A stretch of 20,359 nucleotides of DNA from an uncultured Christensenella sp. (GCA_910579585.1 CAJTVA010000024.1:1-20359), one strand, 5' to 3'; positions 11,925 through 20,357 are shown, counted from the stretch's first letter. Numbers and translations: made by a program. Notes: generated by a model not told the origin, from the letters alone.

Positions 11925-14252
11925 TTAAAGAATTTTATCTAAGACTTTGACGAACTCCAACGCGTCGCGCGTGTAATAGTCCGCGCCGATTTTTCTGGCG
12001 GTTTCCGCGCTGAGAACGGCTCCGCCAACGAACACGGGGCACTTGCACCCCGCACATTTCAAAGCGGCAATCGTTTCTTCCATACTCTTTACGGTCGTCG
12101 TCATAAGCGCCGAAAGCCCGATTGCCCCCGCCATATGCTTGAAATAAGCCTCGACTACGGCCTCGGGCGGCACGTCCTTTCCCAGGTCGATAACGTCGTA
12201 ACCGTACGATTCCAAAACGACTTTAACGATATTTTTGCCGATGTCGTGCACGTCGCCCTTAACGGTCGCAAGTATAATTTTCGCCTTTTTCGCCGTGCCT
12301 TTGGGCATGGCTTTACCCACCGCTTCGAACGCTTTTTTAGCGGCTTCCGCCGAAGATACGAGCTGAGGAAGATAAAGTTTGCCGCTATCGTACAGCGCGC
12401 CCACCTCTTCCAATGCCTTAATTAAAATATCGTTCACGACGGTCATCGGTTCGGTGTTTTCAAGCTCTTTTGCGCAAAGCGCCGCCGCCTCGTTTTTCAA
12501 GCCTTTTTTTATACAAGCGTAAAGGTTAGACCCCGTAATATGCTCCGTTTTCGGAGTATTCAGCGCTGTGACGGTTCCCGAAAAATCCTTGTAAATTTCA
12601 ATGTAATTTTCGGAATTTTCGTCCTCGCCCGACAGCACCCCGAACGCTTTCACCGCGCCAGTCATTTCACCGTCCAACGGGTTCATAATGGGCATATTCA
12701 GTCCGCAGGTCATAGCCATTGTAAGGAACGTGCGGTTCAAAAGCCCCCTGTTCGGAAGCCCGAACGAAACGTTTGATACGCCAAGCGCCGTTTTTACCCC
12801 GAGCGAGCGCACAAGCCGCAAAGCTTTGGTCGTTTCTTTTACAAGCTTCTGCTCTGCCGAAGCCGTCAGAACCAGCGTATCTATTATAATTTTATGGCGC
12901 GGAATACCGTACTCTTCCGCCCTTTTTATTATCTTTTTTGCAATTTCAAAACGCTTTTCCGCAGTCGGGGGCACGCCGCGCCCGTCCATAGTCAGCCCTA
13001 TCACCACGGCGCCGTACTTTTTTACGACGGGCAGAACCGCGTCCAAAACATTATCTTCTCCGTTGACGCTGTTGATTATGGGCACGCCGTTGTAGTACCT
13101 TGCGCCGCTCTCGATTGCCGAAACGTCGGACGAATCGATTTGCAAAGGCAAATCAACGTATTCCTGAATTTTGCGGCAAGCCGTTTTCATAACCGACTTT
13201 TCGTCAAGCCCGGGCACGCCCACGTTCAAATCCAGCACGTCCGCGCCCGCCTCTTGCTGGGCGACGGCTTCGTCGATTAAAAAGTCGTAATTGCCGCATA
13301 TCAGGGCTTCTTTCAGCTTTTTCTTGCCCGTGGGGTTCAGCCGCTCTCCGCAGATTTTAACGCCGTCGACAGTTACTGACCTCGTCGCGGAGTTAACGAC
13401 CGTCACCCTCTCTACGGCGCGGCGGACGACTTTTCGTCCGCTGAAACGGCTTATTTTTTTAATGAACTCAGGGTTAGTGCCGCAACAGCCGCCGACGATG
13501 CTAACGCCCATATCTATAAATTTTTTTATATAAAAATCAAACTCTTCGATTTCTAAAACGTATTCCGTCCTGCCGTTTTTCAGCGTGGGCAAGCCGCGGT
13601 TGGGCTTGACCATAACGGGCACCCCGCTGCATTTTAAAAAGCGCGCGACCACCCCTTCCAATTCTTTCGGTCCCCCCGAGCAGTTGACGCCGAGCGCGTC
13701 CACCCCAAGCCCTTCCAGAGTGTTCGCAACGATTTCGGGAGTAGAGCCCGTCAAAGTCCTGCCAGCGCCGTCGAAAGTCATCGTCGCAAAAAGGGGCTTA
13801 TTTGAGTGCTCTTTTACGGCGAGAATACAAGCTTTTATCTCGTACAAATCCGAAAACGTTTCGGCGATATAGCCGTCGACTACGTCTTTGGTAATTTCCA
13901 CGATTTCGGCGAAAGCATCGTACGCTTCGTCGAAAGTCAGCGTGCCCAAAGGCTCAATCATCGCGCCCGTGGGGCCTATGTCGAAAATAACTTTCTTACC
14001 CGCAACGCGCGCGTTTTCGACGGCTTTCAAGGCAAGCTCTTTTAAACCGAAGCTCCCTTTGTACTTAATTCTGTTCAGCCCGAACGTGTTCGTCATTATG
14101 CAGTCGGCGCACGCGTACGAGCGGTGTATATTCTGAATTACGTCGGGGTGGGTGATATTCAGTTCCTCGGGCACGCCGCAAAACCCCAGCTTTTCAAGCT
14201 CGCTGCCCATTGCGCCGTCGAATACGGTGACTGTATCGCCTAGTCGTAACAT
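11925..14252 (-). CDS. metH: Cobalamin-dependent methionine synthase lacking the activation domain
   Basis: The 775-residue enzyme transfers the methyl group of 5-methyltetrahydrofolate via cobalamin to homocysteine, giving methionine. Residues 1-280 are the homocysteine methyltransferase barrel with zinc ligands Cys191 (GVNCSGG) and Cys256-Cys257 (GGCCGTNP). Residues about 295-560 are the pterin-binding domain (ICGERLNPTG at 300-309). Residues about 575-775 are the cobalamin module with Asp667-x-His669-x-x-Gly672 (GDVHDIGKN), His669 being the expected lower cobalt ligand. The AdoMet-binding reactivation domain of E. coli MetH (about 1,200 residues) is absent; the preceding gene supplies it. 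AAAGGGGGG lies just before the ATG, which overlaps the upstream gene by 13 bases. A B12 riboswitch follows the stop. Confidence 0.96.
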   Translation of the reverse strand: MLRLGDTVTVFDGAMGSELEKLGFCGVPEELNITHPDVIQNIHRSYACADCIMTNTFGLNRIKYKGSFGLKELALKAVENARVAGKKVIFDIGPTGAMIEPLGTLTFDEAYDAFAEIVEITKDVVDGYIAETFSDLYEIKACILAVKEHSNKPLFATMTFDGAGRTLTGSTPEIVANTLEGLGVDALGVNCSGGPKELEGVVARFLKCSGVPVMVKPNRGLPTLKNGRTEYVLEIEEFDFYIKKFIDMGVSIVGGCCGTNPEFIKKISRFSGRKVVRRAVERVTVVNSATRSVTVDGVKICGERLNPTGKKKLKEALICGNYDFLIDEAVAQQEAGADVLDLNVGVPGLDEKSVMKTACRKIQEYVDLPLQIDSSDVSAIESGARYYNGVPIINSVNGEDNVLDAVLPVVKKYGAVVIGLTMDGRGVPPTAEKRFEIAKKIIKRAEEYGIPRHKIIIDTLVLTASAEQKLVKETTKALRLVRSLGVKTALGVSNVSFGLPNRGLLNRTFLTMAMTCGLNMPIMNPLDGEMTGAVKAFGVLSGEDENSENYIEIYKDFSGTVTALNTPKTEHITGSNLYACIKKGLKNEAAALCAKELENTEPMTVVNDILIKALEEVGALYDSGKLYLPQLVSSAEAAKKAFEAVGKAMPKGTAKKAKIILATVKGDVHDIGKNIVKVVLESYGYDVIDLGKDVPPEAVVEAYFKHMAGAIGLSALMTTTVKSMEETIAALKCAGCKCPVFVGGAVLSAETARKIGADYYTRDALEFVKVLDKIL
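11932..11960 (-). promoter_or_regulatory. Possible promoter inside the end of metH for the riboswitch RNA
   Basis: On the minus strand TTGGAG (11960-11955) and TAAAAT (11937-11932) have a 17-base spacer and would start RNA near the metH stop, just before the aptamer. The -35 matches only three of six consensus bases, so read-through from metH is the alternative source. Confidence 0.3.
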
Positions 14253-14833
14253 TTTACACCCCCCTTTAAATATTTACAATTTTTTGAAATAACACAGCCT
14301 TTGCAGGTCTTTTCGGCGCTTCCGCCCACGGCGATTATACCCGCCATAGACTTTGCGGGCAGAATATAAAACGCTTCTGATAAGGTTACGCCGATTTTTT
14401 CGGGCTTTAAAATACCGAAAACGTGTTTTAAATCGGTAACGTCACTGCCGCCGTAGCCGGGGCAGAACCTGTAAGAAAGGTTTTCATCCAAAGATTTTTC
14501 GTATTCATCCGAAAGAAATTCAAGGTAAGCGCTTGCCGCCGCATCGTATATAACCGCTTTCGACACGTCCGTGCGCTGTAAAAGCTTAATCTTTTTATCA
14601 ACTTCCCCGCCGAGCGTCATAACCGCGAGAATTACGCCCGTGCTTCCTTCAAGATAGCTAAGATAGGGTTCCTTTAAAAGAAATTCGGGCGGCTCGGAAA
14701 AGAATTTGTATAAATACCTGAAATGCGCAAGCCCCGCTATTTCTTCGAGGCAACGGAAAATTTCCCCGTCAAGACCGCGGTTTGCTGGGGCGCCGAGGTA
14801 TGCATATACTTTTTCAATCGGTAAAGAACTCAT
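14240..14833 (-). CDS. Stand-alone MetH activation-domain protein
   Basis: The 197-residue protein matches the AdoMet-binding reactivation domain of MetH. YRFCPGYGGSD (121-131) corresponds to the RPAPGYP motif, and LSEAFYILPAKSMAGI (151-166) corresponds to the 'SES.AM.PaaSVSG' segment. The C-terminus adds Cys177, Cys180, Cys186 and Cys195 (CKGC … NCKYLK … KCYD), a feature of the stand-alone form that could bind a metal. Its job is to bring SAM and an electron donor to oxidised cob(II)alamin MetH. It overlaps metF by 20 bases and metH by 13, so the three are translationally coupled. Electron donor identity is not shown by the sequence. Confidence 0.9.
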   Translation of the reverse strand: MSSLPIEKVYAYLGAPANRGLDGEIFRCLEEIAGLAHFRYLYKFFSEPPEFLLKEPYLSYLEGSTGVILAVMTLGGEVDKKIKLLQRTDVSKAVIYDAAASAYLEFLSDEYEKSLDENLSYRFCPGYGGSDVTDLKHVFGILKPEKIGVTLSEAFYILPAKSMAGIIAVGGSAEKTCKGCVISKNCKYLKGGVKCYD

Positions 14834-15689
14834 TTAAAACGTTTTTCAGCCTCGAAACAATTTCCGTCGCGGTGTCGGCGCGGTTCATAGTGTAGACGTG
14901 CACGCCCGGCGCGCCCTTTGCGATAAGGTCGTTAATCTGATACGCGGCGTAGTTCAGCCCCGCTTCCTTTAAGGCGGTAGGCGAACCCGAATATACCTCT
15001 ATCATATTTCTGAACTCGATTGGCAGGGTACTGCCGCACATCGACTTGATTTTTGCGATGTTTTTCAAACCCGTCAGCGGCATTACGCCTGGAATTATAG
15101 GGATATTTACTCCCGCGCGCCGCGCCTCGTTCAAAAGCCGGTAGTAATACGCGTTGTCGTAAAACATCTGTGTTATAAAGAACGCCGCGCCGCAGTCGAC
15201 TTTCTTTTTCAGATTCTCGATATCGTCGTAAAGGGTAGCGCTTTCAACGTGCCCCTCCGGGTAGCACGCGGCGCCCATACAGAATCCGTATTTTTTAATA
15301 TAACTTTCCAAATCCGACGCGTGCGGGAAGTGCTTGCAGTACTCCGCAGTGTACTCCGACGGTTTGTCGCCGCGCAGGGCAAGCACGTTTTCAACGCCCA
15401 AAGATTTAAGCTTTTTTGAAAGCGCGTCAATCTCCGCGGGGGTCGAGGGCCCGCCCGTAACGTGGGCAAGCGGCTCTATGCCAACCGTTTTAAGCCGCCC
15501 CGCGATTTCCGCGGCGCCGCGCGCGTTCGAACCGCTTGCGCCGTACGTCACGCTGATAAAATCCGGATTTAAAGCCTTTAACCCGTCTATGGTTTCAAAC
15601 AGCTTGTCTATTTCTCCGCCGCCCTTTTTAGGCGGAAAAACCTCGAAAGACAGCGTTCTCTTTTTCTTTAAAATTTCGTCTATTCTCAT
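14814..15689 (-). CDS. metF: 5,10-methylenetetrahydrofolate reductase
   Basis: The 291-residue flavoprotein reduces methylene-THF to methyl-THF, the methyl donor for MetH. It has the MetF TIM-barrel signatures: TLSFEVFPPKKG at the N-terminus with the catalytic Glu, FISVTYGASGS, VLALRGDKP, a GAAFFITQMFYDN segment, and IPIIPGVMPLTGLKNI. The ATG at 15689 is chosen because it overlaps the beta-lyase stop as ATGA and has AAGGAA nine bases upstream; an earlier in-frame ATG (15716) would add nine residues. The reductant (NADH, NADPH or ferredoxin) cannot be told from sequence, and the NfnAB-like pair heading the operon makes NADPH or ferredoxin supply worth considering. Confidence 0.96.
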   Translation of the reverse strand: MRIDEILKKKRTLSFEVFPPKKGGGEIDKLFETIDGLKALNPDFISVTYGASGSNARGAAEIAGRLKTVGIEPLAHVTGGPSTPAEIDALSKKLKSLGVENVLALRGDKPSEYTAEYCKHFPHASDLESYIKKYGFCMGAACYPEGHVESATLYDDIENLKKKVDCGAAFFITQMFYDNAYYYRLLNEARRAGVNIPIIPGVMPLTGLKNIAKIKSMCGSTLPIEFRNMIEVYSGSPTALKEAGLNYAAYQINDLIAKGAPGVHVYTMNRADTATEIVSRLKNVLNEFFTD

Positions 15690-16861
15690 CTGCGTAAATT
15701 CCTTACCGCCGCGCAAAGCTTATCCAAAGCAAGCTTCAAAACCGAACGCGGGCAGGCGATATTTATTCTTTCGAACCCGCTGCCGCCCTTGCCGAAAACC
15801 GTACCGTCGTCAACCCACAACCCCGCGTCTTTTTCGAAAAGTCGGGATAGTTCCCCGTCCGAAAGCCCCAGCGCGCGGCAGTCCAGCCATACCAGGTACG
15901 TTCCCTGCGGCTCTACAAGCGTGAAACCTCCGTTATTTAAAGCATATTCCCGCACCAATTGCAGATTTTGCGCTAAATACACTTTTAAATCTTCAAGCCA
16001 GTACGCCCCGAACTCATAAGCCGCCTTGCAGGCGACCAGCCCCATAATATTCGGCTGCGAAAAGCCCTGTTTTGCGAGCTCTTTTTTAAATTGCCCCCGT
16101 ACTATGCTTGATTTAACGTATGTATTGGCTATATGCAAACCCGCCAGATTAAAGGTTTTCGTAGGCGCGGTGCACACCGCGCAAATCTCCCCGAATTCGG
16201 GTTTGACGGTGGAAAAAACCGTGTGCTTGTTTCCACCGTAAACAAAGTCGGAATGTATCTCATCCGAAATAACGAAAACTCCGTGTTTAAGGCATATGTC
16301 GCCCAGTTTTTCAAGTTCCGCCCTTGTCCAGACCCTGCCGACGGGGTTATGCGGATTGCATAAAATAAAGGCTTTGACCTTGTTTTTTATTATCTTCTTT
16401 TCGAAATCTTCAAAGTCGATTTCATAAAAACCGTCGTGATTTTCCAGCTCGCTTACGACAAGCCTTCTTCCGTTATCCAAAATACTTTCCGCAAAAGGAT
16501 AGTACACGGGCTGACAGATAATAACTGCGTCGTCGACCTTTGTGACGGCGCGTATAAGCGCGCAAATCGAGAACACCACCCCGCAGGTAACTACGAAATT
16601 TTCGGGCTCGGTTTCCCAACCGTGACGGGTTGCAAACCAATTCCTAAGCGTTTCGAAGTACTTTTTATCGGGCTCGGAATAGCCGAAAACGCCGTGCTCC
16701 GCCTTGGCTTTTAAAGCGTTTATCACCTCGTCGGGCGCGCGGAAGTCCATATCCGCAACCCAAAGCGGTATTAAATTTTCGCTTTTGCCGCGCTCTTTAT
16801 AAAAGTCGTATTTCAGACTGTTGGTATTTTTGCGGTCGTAAATTTTATCGAAATCCGTCAT
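15686..16861 (-). CDS. patB: Cystathionine beta-lyase, MalY/PatB type
   Basis: The 391-residue PLP enzyme of aminotransferase fold type I cleaves cystathionine to homocysteine, pyruvate and ammonia. LIPLWVADMDFRAP (30-43) is the MalY/PatB signature. NPHNPVGRVW (169-178), SDEIHSDFVY (199-208) and APTKTFNLAG (232-241) follow, with Lys235 as the PLP Schiff-base residue. Its ATG overlaps the upstream gene's stop as ATGA, and its own stop overlaps metF as ATGA. Placement between the gamma-synthase-type gene and metF/metH supports a role in forward transsulfuration rather than maltose control, the side role known for E. coli MalY. Confidence 0.93.
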   Translation of the reverse strand: MTDFDKIYDRKNTNSLKYDFYKERGKSENLIPLWVADMDFRAPDEVINALKAKAEHGVFGYSEPDKKYFETLRNWFATRHGWETEPENFVVTCGVVFSICALIRAVTKVDDAVIICQPVYYPFAESILDNGRRLVVSELENHDGFYEIDFEDFEKKIIKNKVKAFILCNPHNPVGRVWTRAELEKLGDICLKHGVFVISDEIHSDFVYGGNKHTVFSTVKPEFGEICAVCTAPTKTFNLAGLHIANTYVKSSIVRGQFKKELAKQGFSQPNIMGLVACKAAYEFGAYWLEDLKVYLAQNLQLVREYALNNGGFTLVEPQGTYLVWLDCRALGLSDGELSRLFEKDAGLWVDDGTVFGKGGSGFERINIACPRSVLKLALDKLCAAVRNLRR

Positions 16862-17994
16862 AACTTAAACGCTTGCTCCAAATCGTCTATTAAATCGTCC
16901 GCGTTTTCTATACCGACGGAAACACGCAAAAACGAGTCGGTTATGCCCCGCGCCAGCCGCTCTTTTTCGGGCACGTCGGCGTGGGTCTGCAACATAGGAA
17001 AGGTTATTAAACTTTCAACTCCGCCAAGACTTTCCGCGTACTGAAAAACTTTGACTTTCCTTAAAATATTCTCTGCAAGCGCGCGGCTTTCCGCTTCGAA
17101 AGAAATCATTCCCCCGAAGCCCGTTGCCTGTCGTTTGGAAACAACGTAACCCGCGTGGTCGCTGAACCCCGCATAGTATACCTTTTTCACGTCCTTGCGG
17201 GCACGAAGCCACTCCGCAATTTTCGCCGCGTTCGCGCTGAGCCTGTCCATTCTTATCGGCAACGTCTTTATACCCCTTTCAACCAGAAAACAGTCGAACG
17301 GAGCAAGACACGCACCGAACGTCTTATAAAGATACGCCAGTTTTTCGGCGAGCGCTTCCGTCCTTGCCACCGCAAACCCGGCAAGCACATCGTTATGCCC
17401 GCCGAGGTATTTGGTGCCGCTGTGCACGACTATATCCGCGCCAAACGCGAAAGGCTTCTGATAATAAGGGGTCAGAAACGTGTTGTCGACTATAAGTAAA
17501 AGATTGTGCGCTTTCGCGACCCTCGCCAGTGCGGCAATATCCGATACCTGCATCATCGGGTTGGAGGGCGTTTCGCAAAAAATCGCCTTAGTGTCCTTAT
17601 TAATAAGCGATTTTACGCGTTCAACGTCCGCCGTATCGACAAAATCGAATGAAAGCCCCTCCGCCGCGTTAACGCCCCTGAAAAGCCGCAAAGTTCCGCC
17701 GTACAAATCGTCGGACGCGATTATGTGCGCAGGCGGGGTAAAAAGTTTCATAACGGTGGCAATCGCCGACATACCGGACGAAAACGCAAAAGCCGCCGCG
17801 CCGCCTTCGAGAGCGGAAATCGTGTTTTCAAGGTGCGCCCTAGTCGGGTTGGACAGTCGGGAATAGCTGTATTCGGACGGTACGCCCACGTCCTTATGTA
17901 CGAAAGTCGCCGCCTGACACACGGGGGTATTTATCGTGCCCCACTCGTCCTTTTTGTTGTCGTCGGCGTGCAAACACAGCGTTTCGAATTTCAT
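16858..17994 (-). CDS. metB: Cystathionine gamma-synthase/lyase family PLP enzyme
   Basis: From the ATG at 17994 the protein is 378 residues, normal for the Cys/Met metabolism PLP family. EYSYSRLSNPTRAHLE (41-56), SSGMSAIATVM (72-82), VDNTFLTPYYQKP (169-181) and SGTKYLGGHNDV (192-203) are typical; Lys195 is the PLP lysine. In this operon the likely reaction is condensation of an activated homoserine with cysteine to cystathionine. Cystathionine gamma-lyase or O-acetylhomoserine sulfhydrylase activity cannot be excluded. Start choice: GAGG lies nine bases upstream, ten bases after the preceding gene's stop; a longer frame runs back into that gene. No homoserine acyltransferase gene is present in the window. 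Confidence 0.92.
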   Translation of the reverse strand: MKFETLCLHADDNKKDEWGTINTPVCQAATFVHKDVGVPSEYSYSRLSNPTRAHLENTISALEGGAAAFAFSSGMSAIATVMKLFTPPAHIIASDDLYGGTLRLFRGVNAAEGLSFDFVDTADVERVKSLINKDTKAIFCETPSNPMMQVSDIAALARVAKAHNLLLIVDNTFLTPYYQKPFAFGADIVVHSGTKYLGGHNDVLAGFAVARTEALAEKLAYLYKTFGACLAPFDCFLVERGIKTLPIRMDRLSANAAKIAEWLRARKDVKKVYYAGFSDHAGYVVSKRQATGFGGMISFEAESRALAENILRKVKVFQYAESLGGVESLITFPMLQTHADVPEKERLARGITDSFLRVSVGIENADDLIDDLEQAFKL

Positions 17995-18004
17995 AAAATA
18001 CCTC

Positions 18005-19381
18005 TTATTTTTGAGAAAGATATTCGTCGATTGCTTTTGCGGCGGCTTTGCCCGCGCCCATTGCGGATATAACCGTAGCCGCGCCCGTAACTGCGTCTCC
18101 GCCCGCATAAACACCCGCGCGGGTTGTAAGACAGTTTTCGTCCACTATAATTCCGCCGCGCGCGTTCACCGAAAGCCCCGCCGTCGTATCCTTTATCAAA
18201 GGGTTAGGCGAAGTGCCTATCGAGATAATAACCGATTCGACGTCCAAAACGAACTCCGACCCCTTTACGGGCACGGGGCTTCTTCTGCCCCGTGCGTCGG
18301 GCTCGCCCAGCTCCATCTTTATAAGCTTAATTCCGCTTACAAAGCCCGTTTCCCCGTCGCCGAGAATTTCTACGGGATTGCACAAAAGTTTAAACTCAAC
18401 CCCTTCTTCTTCCGCATGCTCGACCTCTTCTCTTCGCGCGGGAAGCTCGGTCATAGAGCGGCGATAGATAATATAAACTTTCTCCGCGCCGAGCCTAAGC
18501 GCCGTGCGCGCCGCGTCCATTGCGACGTTTCCGCCGCCGACGACCGCAAAGCGGCAACCTTTCATAATAGGCGTGTCGGAATTTTCCTTATACGCTTTCA
18601 TAAGATTTGCGCGCGTCAAAAACTCGTTGGCGGAATAAACGCCTTTAAGCGCCTCTCCATCGATACCCATAAAATTGGGAAGCCCCGCGCCCGAACCGAT
18701 AAATACCGCCGAAAAACCGTCGTCGAACAGCTCGTCGACGGTCAGTGTCTTGCCGATAACCACGTTGGTTTCTATTTTTACTCCCAAAGCTTTCAGGGTT
18801 TCGACTTCCTTTTTTACGATTGACTTTGGTAGTCTGAATTCGGGTATGCCGTAAACCAGCACCCCGCCCGCCGTATGCAAAGCCTCGAAAACGGTGACGT
18901 CGTAGCCCTTTTTAGCCAAATCGCCCGAGCAGGTCAACCCCGAGGGCCCCGAACCCACAACCGCGACTTTTTTACCGTTAGGCGCGGCTTTTACCGGTGC
19001 GGAGGGGTTTTGGTTATGTAAATCCGCAACAAACCGTTCAAGCCTGCCTATCGCAACGGGCTCGAACCTGATACCTAGCGTACACTTTTGTTCGCACTGC
19101 GTTTCCTGCGGGCAGACTCTGCCGCAGACAGCGGGCAGCGACGAGGAAGCGGAAATTACTCCGTACGCGCCCTCGAAGTCCCTTTCCTTTATTTTCGAAA
19201 TAAAGTCGGGGATATTGACGTTAACGGGGCAACCCGCAACGCAGGGTTTGTTTTTGCAGTTTAAGCACCTCTGCGCTTCGGCAACCGCCAACTCTTCAGA
19301 GTAGCCGAGGGCAACCTCTTCGAAGTTTTTCGCCCGCACTGCGGGGGCTTGGACGGGCATTTCGTGCTTTTTGGGTTCCAT
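18005..19381 (-). CDS. NADPH-dependent NfnB/SudA/GltD-like flavoprotein
   Basis: The 458-residue protein belongs to the glutamate synthase small-subunit family. Two cysteine clusters bind [4Fe-4S] centres: Cys39-x2-Cys42-x4-Cys47-x3-Cys51 and Cys86-x3-Cys90-x5-Cys96-x3-Cys100. FAD binding starts at VAVVGSGPSGLT (139-150), and a second Rossmann motif FAVVGGGNVAMDAARTALR binds NAD(P)H. AGGDAVTGAATVISAMGAG is the C-terminal FAD motif. Pairing with the next-door FAD/[2Fe-2S] subunit identifies it as the large subunit of an NfnAB (ferredoxin:NADP transhydrogenase) or sulfide dehydrogenase-type complex. Annotation as glutamate synthase is less likely because no large GltB-type gene is present. Its ATG overlaps the partner's stop as TGATG. 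Confidence 0.88.
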   Translation of the reverse strand: MEPKKHEMPVQAPAVRAKNFEEVALGYSEELAVAEAQRCLNCKNKPCVAGCPVNVNIPDFISKIKERDFEGAYGVISASSSLPAVCGRVCPQETQCEQKCTLGIRFEPVAIGRLERFVADLHNQNPSAPVKAAPNGKKVAVVGSGPSGLTCSGDLAKKGYDVTVFEALHTAGGVLVYGIPEFRLPKSIVKKEVETLKALGVKIETNVVIGKTLTVDELFDDGFSAVFIGSGAGLPNFMGIDGEALKGVYSANEFLTRANLMKAYKENSDTPIMKGCRFAVVGGGNVAMDAARTALRLGAEKVYIIYRRSMTELPARREEVEHAEEEGVEFKLLCNPVEILGDGETGFVSGIKLIKMELGEPDARGRRSPVPVKGSEFVLDVESVIISIGTSPNPLIKDTTAGLSVNARGGIIVDENCLTTRAGVYAGGDAVTGAATVISAMGAGKAAAKAIDEYLSQK

Positions 19382-20238
19382 CAGTTTTTACCCCCTTTCT
19401 TTAAAAGATTGCACGCCGCTTCGTGAGCTTTGCGCTCGAAGTCGAAGTACATTCTCCCGCGGGACATTGCTTCGTCGAAGTCGATTTCGTAAGCATTGAA
19501 ATCGGGCCCGTCAACGCAGGCGAACTTAGTAACTTTTTTTCCGCCGACGTTCAAAGTCAGGCGGCACCCGCCGCACATACCCGTACCGTCAATCATAATC
19601 GGGTTCATAGACGCGGTGACGGGCACGCCGTAAGGCTTCGCCGTCAGGGTCACGAACTTCATCATAACAAGCGGACCTATCGTAATTATCATATCGAACT
19701 TTTCGACCGCTTCCAGAAGTTCTTTCAGCGGAAGAGTGACGTTCCCCTGCCGCCCGTAAGACCCGTCGTCCGTCATCACGGTAAGACTGTCGGAACAGTT
19801 TTTAAACTCGTCCTCTAAAATAAGCAAGTCCTTGCTTCTGAACCCGATAAGACTTGTTACGCGCGTACCCTGTGCCTTTAACGCTTCGGCAACGGGAAGC
19901 GCAATAGCGCACCCAACGCCGCCGCCGACCACGCAAACGCGTTTCAGCCCCTTTATGTGCGTAGGCGTACCGAGAGGCCCTACGAAGTCGGATATATACC
20001 CGCCCGCAGGCTTTAAATTTAGTTTTTCGGTCGTCGCGCCGACAATCTGGAAAATTATCTTTACGGTACCCTCTTCGGGGTTCGTACCCGCGACGGTCAG
20101 GGGAATTCTCTCGCCCTCTTCATCCACGCGAAGTATAATGAACTGCCCTGCCAGCGCCTTTTTAGCGACGAGGGGCGCTTCAATCTCCATCTGCGTGACG
20201 GTGGGGTTTAAATTTTTTCTGCGTACGATTTTATACAT
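19381..20238 (-). CDS. NfnA/SudB-like FAD and [2Fe-2S] subunit
   Basis: The 285-residue protein is of the ferredoxin-NADP reductase/dihydroorotate dehydrogenase electron-transfer type. RIPLTVAGT (44-52) binds FAD, VCVVGGGVGCAIALPVAEAL (101-120) is the nucleotide-binding turn, and IDGTGMCGGCRLTL (216-229) with ACVDGPDFN (240-248) binds a [2Fe-2S] cluster through Cys222, Cys225 and Cys241; Asp217 is the likely fourth ligand as in NfnA. With the large subunit it would move electrons between NADH, ferredoxin and NADPH, or reduce polysulfide. It is the first gene of the methionine operon, with AAAGG upstream of the ATG and a promoter starting the mRNA only about ten bases away. Confidence 0.88.
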   Translation of the reverse strand: MYKIVRRKNLNPTVTQMEIEAPLVAKKALAGQFIILRVDEEGERIPLTVAGTNPEEGTVKIIFQIVGATTEKLNLKPAGGYISDFVGPLGTPTHIKGLKRVCVVGGGVGCAIALPVAEALKAQGTRVTSLIGFRSKDLLILEDEFKNCSDSLTVMTDDGSYGRQGNVTLPLKELLEAVEKFDMIITIGPLVMMKFVTLTAKPYGVPVTASMNPIMIDGTGMCGGCRLTLNVGGKKVTKFACVDGPDFNAYEIDFDEAMSRGRMYFDFERKAHEAACNLLKKGGKN

Positions 20239-20255
20239 TTTGAATACCTTTTTTT

Positions 20256-20284
20256 ATTTTATCACTCGGTGCTTTTCAAGTCAA
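20256..20284 (-). promoter_or_regulatory. Promoter of the methionine operon
   Basis: On the minus strand TTGACT (20284-20279) and TAAAAT (20261-20256) have a 17-base spacer. The RNA would start near 20249, leaving only about ten untranslated bases. That is too short for a SAM riboswitch or T-box at the head of the operon, so control must be by a DNA-binding protein or constitutive. Confidence 0.75.
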
Positions 20285-20291
20285 GAAATAT

Positions 20292-20323
20292 AAAAAGAAC
20301 GCGGCGTCCGCCGCGTTCTTTTT
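20292..20323. terminator. Bidirectional intrinsic terminator
   Basis: GAACGCGGC pairs with GCCGCGTTC around a tight loop, flanked by AAAAA and TTTTT, giving a symmetrical stem with T runs on both strands. On the minus strand it ends the transcript of the gene upstream of the methionine operon. Confidence 0.85.
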
Positions 20324-20357
20324 ATAACGTTTCTGAAAGTATCAAAGCGCTTTTTAT
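20322..20357 (-). CDS. Possible C-terminal end of an upstream gene (partial)
   Basis: A minus-strand frame entering from the right edge reads IKSALILSETL and stops at TAA 20322-20324, right before the terminator. Its position is what a gene end should look like, but eleven residues do not allow identification and other frames are possible. Confidence 0.3.
   Translation of the reverse strand: MKSALILSETL

Noticed and set aside
18005..19381. Annotation as the glutamate synthase small subunit
   Set aside because: The family matches, but no large subunit gene is present and the partner is the FAD/[2Fe-2S] subunit of NfnAB/SudAB-type complexes, so a transhydrogenase or sulfide dehydrogenase role is preferred.
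11182..19818. Numerous plus-strand ORFs of 70-300 residues opposite the methionine operon
   Set aside because: All are antisense to clear enzymes with intact catalytic motifs and arise from the codon bias of those genes.
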